In this document: piece after piece, positions 35,134 through 43,896 of the stretch
Numbering within the stretch: the first letter of the stretch is position 1
Layout: every line of letters begins with the position of its first letter
Source: Streptomyces violaceusniger
GTDB lineage: Bacteria > Actinomycetota > Actinomycetes > Streptomycetales > Streptomycetaceae
Direction: 5' to 3'
Assembly (NCBI GenBank): GCA_005405945.1
Contig: BJHW01000002.1
Coordinates: forward strand, 1,054,001-1,118,000
DNA length: 64,000 nucleotides
Translations under genes and position numbers: made by a program
The notes under the pieces: model-generated
The model's database searches: none
What the model saw: only the letters and a program-made list of their open reading frames with translations
What the model was told of the DNA's origin: nothing

Positions 35134-37098
35134 TCATGCGGTCGAGTCGTCCTGGAGGTACGCCGCGGGGCGCGGATAGCGCATCAGCGCCGGGGTCTGG
35201 CCGGTCGGGTCGTCGTCCTGCTCGCTGAGGGGAACCACCGGGGCCGCTGCCGCTGCCGCGGCCTTCAGCTCGGCGGGGTCGTAGGTCATGGCCTGCGTCC
35301 GCTCCATCGGCGACGGCTCGGGGATTCCGGTGCCCTGCTGCCCGTAGGCCGGGATCTGATCGATCGTCGTCTCCTCGGGGCGGGTCTGGGCGTACGCCGC
35401 CGTCCCCTGCGCCTGCGCACCCTGGGTCTGGACCTGAGCCTGGGCCTGGACCTGGGCCATCGGCATCTGGGAGGTCTGCGCCTGGGCGCCCTGGTACTGC
35501 GCGCTCTGCGGCTGGGGCGCCATCTGCATGAACGGTGCCTGGCCCTGCGGCGCCTGGCTCTGGGCCGGCTGCAACTGCGGCGCCTGGAACTGCTGCACCG
35601 GTGCCTGCTGTTGCGGGATCTGCGGCTGCGGGGCCTGGACCATCTGGGGCTGCGGCAGCGCGGCCGGGGCCTGGTACAGGGGCGGCTGGGCCGGGGGAGT
35701 GGCGACATACGCGGGCGACAGCTCCGGGAGCGGCTGCTGCTGGACGTACCCCGCCGAGGCGCCCGTGCCCGTGCCCGTGCCCGCGAAGGACGCCTGCCCG
35801 TACAGGTCGCCGGAGACGCCCTGCGGGGCCGGAAGGGCGGCCGCGGAGTACATCGGCTGGGGCTCCTGCGCCACCGGCGCCGCGACCAGCTGGGGCGGCT
35901 GCTGGTAGGAGTAGTCCAGCGACGGCTGCTGGTCCCAGCTGACCTGCGGGGCGTAGAAGGACGTCCCGTACAGCACCGTGCTCAGCCCGGTCAGCAGCCG
36001 CTGCACATCCGGCTGGGACCGCACCACCAACCGCATGAACTGGCTGCTGCTGCCCAGCTTGTTGCCGCATTCGCGCACCAGCACCCCGTGCTGGGACAAC
36101 AGTTGGTCACGGACCCAGGTGCCGTCCGTCCCGGCCGGCAGCTTGACGAAGACGAAGTTGCCCTGGGAGGGGTAGACCGTCATCCCGGGCAGTCCGGCCA
36201 GCTGGGTGGTCATCTGCTGCCGGTCGCGGCTGAGCATGCGCAGGCTCTCCACGTACTCCTGCCGGTACCGCTTCAGCATGAAGACGATGACCTCGGCGAA
36301 GGAGTTGAGGTTCCACTTCGGCAGCCGGGAGCGGATCTGCACGGCGAGCGACGGATTGGCCACCAGATAGCCGAAGCGCACCCCGTGCAGCCCGAAGTTC
36401 TTGCCGAGGCTGCGCAGCACGATCACATTCGGACGCAGGATGGCCTCGTCCACGACGCTCGGATACGCCTCGGCGTCCGCGAACTCCAGGAAGGACTCGT
36501 CGATCACGATCAGGTCGAGGTCGGCCAGGGCGTCCATGATGCCGATGAGGGCCTGGCGGGAGACCAGCCCGCCGTCGGGGTTGTTGGGATTGCAGATCAC
36601 GGCGACCCGGGAGCCCCGGGAGCGTACGAAGTTGACGAAGGCGTTGGGGTCGAGCGCGAATCCGCTCATTTCCGGGAGCTGGAACATATCGACCCGTTTG
36701 CCGGTCTCCATCGGCTGGTCGGTCCAGCGGCCGAAGGTGGGAATCGGCACCGCCAGGCTTTCCTTCACCAGCAGGTGGTCGATCCAGGTGATGAGCTCGG
36801 TCGAGCCGTTGCCCATCGCCATGGTCTGCGGCTGCAGCCCGAGCACATCGGCCAGTTCGGCGGTGATGGTCTCCGCGGAGCTCGGGTAGTAGGTGAGGAT
36901 GTCCCGCAGCCTGACCGCCATCACGGCGAACATCGCGGGGGTGGGGAAGTACGGATTGCAGGGGATGCAGAAGTCCACGAGCTCCTGTCCGCCACCCGTG
37001 ACCCCGGCGCGGTTGAGCGCGAAGAACGACGGGCTGTGGGCGGTGCCACGGAAAAGCTCCATGGCATCACCGGTATTGCCGACTGCGGCAACAGTCAC
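35134..37098 (-). CDS. class I/II aminotransferase with a long Gln/Pro-rich C-terminal tail
   Basis: This is a 654-aa protein. Residues 1-385 are a PLP-dependent fold-type I aminotransferase related to histidinol-phosphate aminotransferase: YYPSSAETITAELADVLGL, GNGSTELITWIDHL, the NPNNPDGGLV motif, VIDESFLEFAD, and RSLGKNFGLHGVRFGYLVA with the PLP Lys. After about residue 390 comes an unusual tail of about 260 residues, very rich in Gln, Pro and Ala (QQPPLYQAPAALPQPQMVQ and similar), ending PALMRYPRPAAYLQDDSTA. The start is GTG 37098 behind GGAGG. The tail is predicted disordered and may drive assembly or binding. The substrate is unknown. Confidence 0.85.
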   Translation of the reverse strand: MTVAAVGNTGDAMELFRGTAHSPSFFALNRAGVTGGGQELVDFCIPCNPYFPTPAMFAVMAVRLRDILTYYPSSAETITAELADVLGLQPQTMAMGNGSTELITWIDHLLVKESLAVPIPTFGRWTDQPMETGKRVDMFQLPEMSGFALDPNAFVNFVRSRGSRVAVICNPNNPDGGLVSRQALIGIMDALADLDLIVIDESFLEFADAEAYPSVVDEAILRPNVIVLRSLGKNFGLHGVRFGYLVANPSLAVQIRSRLPKWNLNSFAEVIVFMLKRYRQEYVESLRMLSRDRQQMTTQLAGLPGMTVYPSQGNFVFVKLPAGTDGTWVRDQLLSQHGVLVRECGNKLGSSSQFMRLVVRSQPDVQRLLTGLSTVLYGTSFYAPQVSWDQQPSLDYSYQQPPQLVAAPVAQEPQPMYSAAALPAPQGVSGDLYGQASFAGTGTGTGASAGYVQQQPLPELSPAYVATPPAQPPLYQAPAALPQPQMVQAPQPQIPQQQAPVQQFQAPQLQPAQSQAPQGQAPFMQMAPQPQSAQYQGAQAQTSQMPMAQVQAQAQVQTQGAQAQGTAAYAQTRPEETTIDQIPAYGQQGTGIPEPSPMERTQAMTYDPAELKAAAAAAAPVVPLSEQDDDPTGQTPALMRYPRPAAYLQDDSTA

Positions 37099-37296
37099 GG
37101 CGGGACCTCCTCGGTCGCATGAGCCGCGTCGACGCACTGACACGGCCGTAGCGGCTCGTCCCTCGAGCCTGACGCATGATCTCTCGAAGCCGGGGCGGGC
37201 GAGGATTTTCGTGGGGGTTGTGAAAACCTCCGGGACACATGCTCCGGTCTCGAATAGAATTCCGCCCCTTGCCCCTTGAGAATGCCGGCGTGGCCT

Positions 37297-39671
37297 TCAG
37301 ACCGTATCCCCCGGCGGGAGTTCGCCATCGGCCTCGCTGGTGCGGTGCTGTTCCGCTACCCAGACCGCCACCTGTGCACGCGAGGTGAAACCCAGCTTGC
37401 TCAAAATGTGCTCAATATGGCCCTCGGCCGTGCGCTGGGCGATGACCAGGGACGAGGCGATCTCCTTGTTGCTGAGCCCCCGCGCGACCAGCTGCGCGAT
37501 TTCCGACTCCCGGGGCGTCAGCGGCGACGGCCGCCCGCCCGCCGCCGTCTCCCCGCTGGGCAGTTCGTCCTCCAGCGCGTACTCCAGCGCCTCGGCGTAG
37601 GACAGCCGGGCACCCTGTCTGCACGCCGCGTTGAAGGACGGTTTGCCCAGGGCCCGCCGCACCGCGGCCTCGCAGTCCTCGTGGTAGTGGACGAGGTGCC
37701 CGTAGCCGGAGAGCGGGGCGCCGATGGCGTGCCAGAGGGTCCCCAGGGCGCCCAGCAGCCTGGCCGCCCGGGTGTGGTCCCGTTCGGTGGCCGCGATCCA
37801 GGCCAGCACCTCCAGATTGACCCCGACGCCCAGCGGGTCGTCCAGCGAGCGGTTGAACGCGAGGCTCTCCTTCTCCAGGGCGGCCGCCCGGGCGGTGTCG
37901 CCCTGGCGCCAGACGTCCACGCCGAGCGCCATCATCGTGTAGGCCCGGTGCCAGCCCTCCCCGTACGCGTCGCACACCTCCAGCGACTCCTCGCCCAGGG
38001 CGATCGCGCGCGGTGAGTCGCCGATGAAGGAGTGGGCGAGCGAGAGCCGGATGAGCGCCAGGGCCAGCCCCACCGGATCGCCGGTCGCGCGATGGCGGAC
38101 CACGGCCTCCTCGTAGAGCGCGATCGCGGACCGGGTCTCGCCCCGGTACATGGCGACCATGCCGGAGTAGAGCGCGGTGTAGGCGAGCACCGGCTCCAGG
38201 CCCAGCCGGGTACCGAGGGACCGGCTCTCCTCGAGCATGGCCGCGGCGGCGTCGATGTCGGACTGGATGACGGCCAGCCAGCTGTCGGTCCACAGGGCCC
38301 GCGCCCGTGCCCCGTCGGGTTCGGTGCACAGCGCGAGGGCCTGGTCCAGCCAGCGGCGGCCCTCGCCGAGGTAGTAGCTGGTGATCCAGTGGTAGAGCAG
38401 ATCGGCGGCCATGTCGAGGCCGCATACGGTCTGCTCGGGCTCGGCCAGGCAGCGCTCCAGGGCGGTGCGCAGATTGGCGTGCTCCAGGTGGAGCCGGGTG
38501 AACCACTGCACCTGGGCCGGTCCGAAGAGGGCCGCCCGCGCGTCCGCGGCGAGCCCGCGGTAGTAGTCGCGGTGGCGCCGCAGCCGTACGGCCTCCTCCC
38601 CGGAGGCGGCCAGCCGCTCACGGCCGTACTGGCGCAGCGTGTCCAGCATCCGGTAGCGCACCGTCGTCCGGTGCTCCTCCCTGAGCAGCACCGACTTGTC
38701 CACCAGCTCGGTCACCAGGTCCAGGATCTCCTCGCGGTCGATGCCCTCGCCCGAGCAGACCGCCTCGGCCGCCTCCAGGTCCAGGCTTCCGGCGAACACC
38801 GAGACCCGGGCCCACAGCAGCTGCTCCCGCTCGGTGCACAGCTCATAGCTCCAGTCGATCAGCGCCCGCAGCGTCTGGTGGCGGGGGAGGACCGTCCGGG
38901 AGCCGAGGGTGAGCAGCCGGAACCGGTCGTCGAGCCGGTCCAGCAGCTGCTGGACGGACAGGGCGCGCAGCCGTACGACCGCGAGCTCGATCCCCAGCGG
39001 GATGCCGTCGAGCCGGCGGCAGATCAGCTCCACCCCGTCCCGGTTGTCCTCGCTGAGCTCGAACCCGGGCACGATGGCCGCGGCCCGCTCGACGAACAGC
39101 CGTACCGCGTCCCACTGGGCGAGTGTCGCGAGCGACGGCCTGGGCCCCTCGGGGTCCGGCAGCCCCAGGGTGGGCACGGCCAGGCTCTGCTCACCGGCGG
39201 TGCCCAGCGCCTGACGGCTGGTGGCCAGCAGCCGCAGCCGGGGGCCGCGCGCAGCAGCCGGTCGGCGAGCCGGGCGCAGTCCTCCAGGAGGTGTTCGCAG
39301 TTGTCGAGGACGATCAGGGCCTGCCGGTCCCGCAGATGGTCGACGAGGACGTCCATCGCCGGGCGGGAGGAGTGGTCGCGTATCTCCAGCGCCTCGGTGA
39401 CGCCCTGGGCGAGCAGCGTGGGGTTGTCCAGCTCGGCGAGTTCGGCCAGCCAGACCCCGTCGGGGAAGGCCCGCCGCGCCTCCTCCGCGACCCGCAGCGC
39501 CAGCCGGGTCTTCCCGACCCCGCCGACCCCGGTCAGGGTGACCAGGCGGGACCCGGACAGCATCCGCTTGACCTCGGCCGCCTCGTGCCGACGTCCCACG
39601 AAACTCGTCACCTCGGCCGGCAGCCTGACTGTCTGCCGCCCGGTCGGGGTGCCTGTCGCCACCGCACCCAT
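37297..39671 (-). CDS. NB-ARC/AAA-type ATPase regulator with LuxR HTH (one frameshift)
   Basis: This is a regulator of about 791 aa. Near the N-terminus SFVGRRHEAAEVKRML leads into an intact Walker A (TLTGVGGVGKTRLALRVAEE). Walker B is ALIVLDNCEH, followed by the NB-ARC-like segment ELCTEREQLLWARVSVFAGS. A TPR-like helical region follows, and the C-terminal LuxR HTH is LTPRESEIAQLVARGLSNKE then RTAEGHIEHILSKLGFTSRA. One C is missing near 39243 (RAAP/RLRLLATSRQALG). The start is ATG 39671 with GAGG upstream. It differs from the LAL trio downstream in its longer NB-ARC region. Targets are unknown. Confidence 0.87.
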
Positions 39672-39955
39672 CGATGCCTCGCACCGGCCCCGGGTGGGCG
39701 GGACCCGCGCCCCGCACGGACCCGAAGCCCTGTTTCCAGGCTATGCCCGGGCCCGGGGCCGCCGCACACACCCCGGGCTGGAGGTCGCCTGGAGTGCGCG
39801 ACGGTCGACCGACCGTGACATTCCCGGTGGGGCAGGGGCGGGACGGGTACCGATGCGGGGATATCTCCCCTCGCCGCGCCCCGCCGCGTGGACCCAGGAT
39901 GGTGGCCTCGGTGAGTTCCGCCGCCCCCTCTGGCGGAAGATCGAAGGTTCGGACC

Positions 39956-40149
39956 ATGTGCCTCCACCAACCCCCATGTCCCCCGCCGACGCACCGGACC
40001 ATGATTCGGCGCGTCCGGTGGCCTCCCATCCCGGGCAGGGATGGAGCCTGCTCTGCAACGGAGTGGTGATCTTCACGGACACGGGCGAAATCCTTCCCGA
40101 CGGGCGCGTCATCCCGGCCCCCCGGACCAGCCCCGACCCGTCAGCATGA
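39956..40149 (+). CDS. DUF5999 family small protein (one frameshift)
   Basis: This is a predicted 64-aa protein. ATG 39956 gives MCLHQPPCPP with two Cys, the family N-terminus. After restoring one C near 39975 it continues ADAPDHDSARPVASHPGQGW and SLLCNGVVIFTDTGEILPDG, the DUF5999 core. It is widespread in Streptomyces, usually upstream of an ATP-binding anti-sigma-like protein, as here. Its stop overlaps the start of the ATPase gene (ATGA), which indicates translational coupling. Its function is not known; the Cys/His content suggests metal or redox sensing. Confidence 0.82.
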
Positions 40150-40649
40150 ACGCCGCCGCCCTCGCCCTCACGAACGGCTCCCCGATGAGCACCGAGCGCC
40201 GCCCCGACACGGCGCCTCCCGCCACCAGCGCCGGGACGTCCTGGCTGCTCCCCTCCGAGCCGTCCTCGGTGCCGACGGCCCGGCGGCTGGCGCTCGCCCA
40301 GCTGTCGGCGTGGACGCTGCACGACTTCGCCGACGACGCCGAACTGCTCGTCAGCGAGCTGGTCACCAATGCCCTGCGGCACGCGGGCGGACCGATCCGC
40401 CTGACGCTCTCCCTGTGCTCCGCCGACCGCGCCTTCCGCTGCGAGGTGGCGGACGAGGACCCCGGGCAGCCCCGGGTGCGCCGGGCGTGCGGCGATGACG
40501 AGGGCGGGCGCGGACTCCACCTGCTGGACCTGCTCTCCCGCTGCTGGGGATCCACCTGTACGGCGGCGGGCAAGGTCGTCTGGTTCGAACTCCACCCGCC
40601 TGCCACCGCCCTGGAGGCCGCCCTGGAAGAGGCCCCGACGACCCCGTGA
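40146..40649 (+). CDS. HATPase-domain ATP-binding protein (RsbW/anti-sigma-like)
   Basis: This is a 167-aa protein with a GHKL ATPase domain: the N box DDAELLVSELVTNALRHAGG, G1 box VADEDPGQPR, and G2 box GGRGLHLLDLLSRCWG. It resembles the HATPase_c_2 anti-sigma/serine-kinase family that is abundant in Streptomyces. The N-terminal 35 residues are low-complexity. The ATG at 40146 overlaps the DUF5999 stop. It is likely to bind an anti-sigma antagonist or sigma factor, but no partner gene lies next to it. Confidence 0.88.
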   Translation: MNAAALALTNGSPMSTERRPDTAPPATSAGTSWLLPSEPSSVPTARRLALAQLSAWTLHDFADDAELLVSELVTNALRHAGGPIRLTLSLCSADRAFRCEVADEDPGQPRVRRACGDDEGGRGLHLLDLLSRCWGSTCTAAGKVVWFELHPPATALEAALEEAPTTP

Positions 40650-40793
40650 TCGTGAGCCGACGAAGGGAGATGCCATAGACGACTTCACGCCTCGTACCCA
40701 CACAGTGATACCGAACGGCCCGGGGACGGAACGGTGAACGCCCTCACCACGCCTTCCGTCTCCGGGCTTCGCTGATCGCGCTCGGGGCGGGAC

Positions 40794-40850
40794 GACCGAT
40801 CGCAGTTGCCTGATGACTGATCGGGGTTGCATGACGACTGATCGGGATTG
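40794..40850 (+). promoter_or_regulatory. three direct repeats with an exact 21-bp period upstream of the first LAL gene
   Basis: The units GACCGATCGCAGTTG (40794-40808), GACTGATCGGGGTTG (40815-40829) and GACTGATCGGGATTG (40836-40850) start exactly 21 bases apart, two helical turns, so all face the same side of the DNA. The last overlaps the -35 element. Additional CTGATCGCG copies lie at 40772 and 40879. The third unit is also inside a dyad, ATGACGAC (40831-40838)/GTCGTCAT (40854-40861). This is the arrangement expected for a cooperatively bound activator. Confidence 0.75.
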
Positions 40851-40877
40851 ATCGTCGTCATTCCGCTCGTGTAGCCT
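40849..40877 (+). promoter_or_regulatory. HrdB-type promoter of the first LAL gene
   Basis: TTGATC (40849-40854) and TAGCCT (40872-40877) are separated by 17 bases, close to the Streptomyces vegetative consensus TTGACN/TAGNNT. It lies directly downstream of the 21-bp repeats and gives a leader of about 55 bases to the GTG at 40940. Confidence 0.65.
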
Positions 40878-40939
40878 GCTGATCGCGGCAGCAGCACGCC
40901 TTTTCGAATTCTTCGCATTTTGTGGCTCCAGGAGGCTGC

Positions 40940-43838
40940 GTGGAGGACCGGAAAACGGATTCCGGTTTACCCGGCGCGCTGGTCGGACGCGCCGCCGAAC
41001 TCGCCGCGCTGACCGCCCACGCGGAGGCCGCCCACAGCGGCCGTTCCGGTCTGGTGGTCCTATCCGGTCCGGCCGGAATCGGCAAGACCAGCCTGCTGCG
41101 CACCTTCCTCGACGGCGACGCCTGCCGGAAGATGACCGTGCTGCACGGCGCCTGCGGTGAAGTGGTGGCCGGCGCCGGTTACGGCGGGGTGCGCGCCCTC
41201 TTCGGAAGCCTCGGGCTCTCGGCCGAGGACGCCCAGGACTCCCCGCTGCTGCGCGGCAGCGCCCGCCGCGCCCTCCCGCGCTCAGCCCCCGCCCCGGCGA
41301 GGAGGGGCCGTCCACGGCCGCCGTCGTCTACCCGGTGCTGCACGGCCTGTACTGGCTCGCCGCCAACCTGATGACCCAGGGCCCGCTCGTGCTCGTCCTG
41401 GACGATGTGCACTGGTGCGACGAGCGCTCCCTGCGCTGGATCGACTTCCTGCTGCGCCGGGCCGACCAGCTGCCGCTGCTGGTGGTGCTCGCCCAGCGCA
41501 GCGAGGAGGAGCCGGTCGCCCCCGCGGCCCTGGCGGACATCCTCGCCCAGCCGCGCTCCGCGGTGATCCGCCTCGACCCGCTGACCGACGCCGAAGTGGC
41601 CGAAATGGCTCACCAGGTCTTCAGCGCCCCCGTCGCGCCCTCCTTCGCCGAACGCGCCGCCGCCGTCTGCGGCGGCAACCCGCTGACCGTCACCCGGCTG
41701 CTGCGCGAGCTGCGGGCCAAGGGCGTGGCGCCCGACGAGAGCGGCATCCGCGAGATCGCCGAGGTCGGGAGTTACGTGGTCGCCCTGTCCGTGCGCGCCC
41801 TCTTCGACGCCCGGCCCGACTGGGTCCGGGACGTGGCCACCGCCATCGCGGTGCTCGGCGAGGAGGACGCGGAGCACATCGGCGCGCTGGCCGGAGTGCC
41901 CGCCACCCGCGTCACGGACGCCGTGGAGCAGCTGCGCGAGGCCGATGTGATGGCGCCGGACCGGGCGGACCTGGCCCATGACGTGGTGCGCTCCGCGGTT
42001 CTGGAGGCGGCGGGGGAGGAGCGGCTGGCCGAGCTGCGCGCCAGGGCGGCCCTGCTGCTGAGCGACGCCGGGCGGCCCGCCGAGGAGGTCGCCAACCAGG
42101 TGCTGCTGGTGCCCGGCACCCCCAGCCGTGGATGGGCTGGGTGCTCCGGGAGGCCGCCGCCCAGGCCGAGCACCGCGGCGCCCCGGAGGCCGCCGCCCGC
42201 TATCTCTACCGGGTCCTGGAGGCGGAGCCGGACAGCCTGTCGGCCCATGTCCCGCTCGCCAAGGCGCTCGCGGAGATCAACCCCGCCGAGGCCATCCGCC
42301 TGCTCAAGCGGGCGCTCGCGCTGGCCACCGACATCCGCACCAAGGCGCCCATCGCCGTGCAGTTCGGCCTCACCTGCCTCACCGTCCAGCAGTCACCGGC
42401 CGCCGTACGGGTGCTCAGCGAGGTGCTCGACGAACTCGAGGCCGAGCTGGGGCCGGACCCCGATCCGCGCGACCGCGAGCTGCGCACCCTCGTCCAATCG
42501 ACGCTGCTGATCAGCGGATCCGACGAGAAGGCCACGATCCACACGGTCCGGGAGCGCTTCGCGCGCATCCCCGAGCCCGCCGGGGACACCCCCGCCCAGC
42601 GCCAGATGCTCGCCATGATGACGGTCCTGTCCGCGATGGAGGGCCGCTCGGTGCGGCGGGCGGTGGGGCAGGCCCGCCGGGCGCTGAGCTCCGCGGACCG
42701 GCTCGACAACTGGTCGCTGCTCTTCTCCGCGTTCACCCTCGGCCTGGCCGACGAGATCGAGGAGGCGATGGAGGCCCTGGAGCACGCGCTGCGCCACGGC
42801 CAGGACAACGCCGCGGTGTGGTCGTACGTGATCACCCTGTCCTACCGCGCCCTGCTGCTGCACGGCGTCGGCGCGATCCCCGACGCCCTCGCCGACGCCC
42901 AGACGGCCGTCGAGATCATCGGCGAGGAGCGCTGGAGCGCCAATGTGACCATGCCGCAGACCGCGCTCGCGACGATCCTGATCGACCGGGGCGAACCGGA
43001 GCGGGCCGAGGAGCTGCTGGCCGCCGTCACCCGGCCGAACCTGGACGGGTTCGTCATGGAGTACCACTCGTATCTCATGGCTCGCGCCCGGGCCCGCTGG
43101 GCACTCGGCGACAGCGCCACCGCGCTGCGGCTGCTGCTCGACTGCGGCGCCTCCCTGGAGGAGTCCGGCTTCGCCAACCCGGTGTTCCTGCCCTGGTGGA
43201 CCGAGGCGGCCTGTCTGCTCGCGGCCGAGAAGCGGGCGGACGAGGCGCGGGACCTGGTCGAGCACGGCGCCGAGCTGGCCCGCCGCTGGAGCACCCCGCG
43301 CGCCTTCGGACTCGCCGCCCTCGCCCGCGGGGTGACCACCCCCGGCGAGGACGGCATCGCCCGACTCACCGAGGCGGTCGAGCACTTCTCCGGGTCGCCC
43401 GCCCGCTCCGAGCACGCCCGGGCCGAGTACCTGCTCGGCGGGGCGCTGCTGGACGCGGGGCGGCCGCGCGAGGCCCGGGAGCGGCTGCGCTCGGCCGTCG
43501 ACCTCGCGCAGGGCTCCGGCGCGCTCGCGCTCGCCAGGGACGCCCGCAACCGGCTGGTCGCGGCGGGCGGCCGGAGGCGCGAGATCACCGCCTCACCGGT
43601 CGACCTGCTCACCGGCACCGAGCGCAAGGTGGCCCAGATGGCCTCGCGCGGGGCGGGCAACCGCGAGATCGCCGAGTCGCTGTTCGTCACCGTACGCACC
43701 GTGGAGACCCATCTCACCAGCGTCTACCGGAAGCTGAGCGTCAGTCAGCGCGGGGAGCTGGCCTCGGTGCTGAACGGCCCCAGCCTTCCCGACCCGCAGG
43801 CCCCCGCGTGGGTCTTCGCCTCGCGCGGCCGACGCTGA
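40940..43838 (+). CDS. LAL-type (large ATP-binding LuxR) regulator, first of three (NysRI-like; two frameshifts)
   Basis: About 966 aa after restoring single Cs near 41276 (GCCCTCCCGCG) and 42119 (GGCACCCCCAG). Walker A is intact (VLSGPAGIGKTSLLRTFL) and Walker B is LVLVLDDVHWCDERSL. A long helical/TPR-like middle follows, and the LuxR HTH is at the C-terminus (LTGTERKVAQMASRGAGNRE, SLFVTVRTVETHLTSVYRKL). The start is GTG 40940 with a strong AGGAGG. Position, size and following genes match nysRI of polyene clusters from memory; that equivalence is an inference. The regulator would activate target promoters in response to ATP or a ligand bound by the N-terminal domain. Confidence 0.88.
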
Positions 43839-43884
43839 CGCGTGCACGGCGGTTGGGGGACAGGTTCACGCCCTATCTCAGGCA

Positions 43885-43890
43885 TATAGT
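43885..43890 (+). promoter_or_regulatory. -10 element of a probable leaderless promoter for the second LAL gene
   Basis: TATAGT ends 6 bases before the ATG at 43897, so transcription would begin at or next to the start codon. No ribosome-binding site precedes this ATG. No good -35 lies at the usual distance (TTCACG is only 14 bases upstream), which suggests activator dependence. Confidence 0.5.
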
Positions 43891-43896
43891 CGCACT

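Noticed and set aside
37297..39671. SARP/AfsR-type regulator
   Set aside because: The protein begins directly with the NB-ARC-like ATPase and lacks the N-terminal OmpR-type and BTAD domains; a LuxR HTH is at the C-terminus.
40794..40850. SARP or PhoP binding boxes
   Set aside because: Repeat period (21) and core (GACYGATCG) differ from SARP heptamers (11/22 spacing) and PhoP direct repeats (11-mers, GTTCACC-like).
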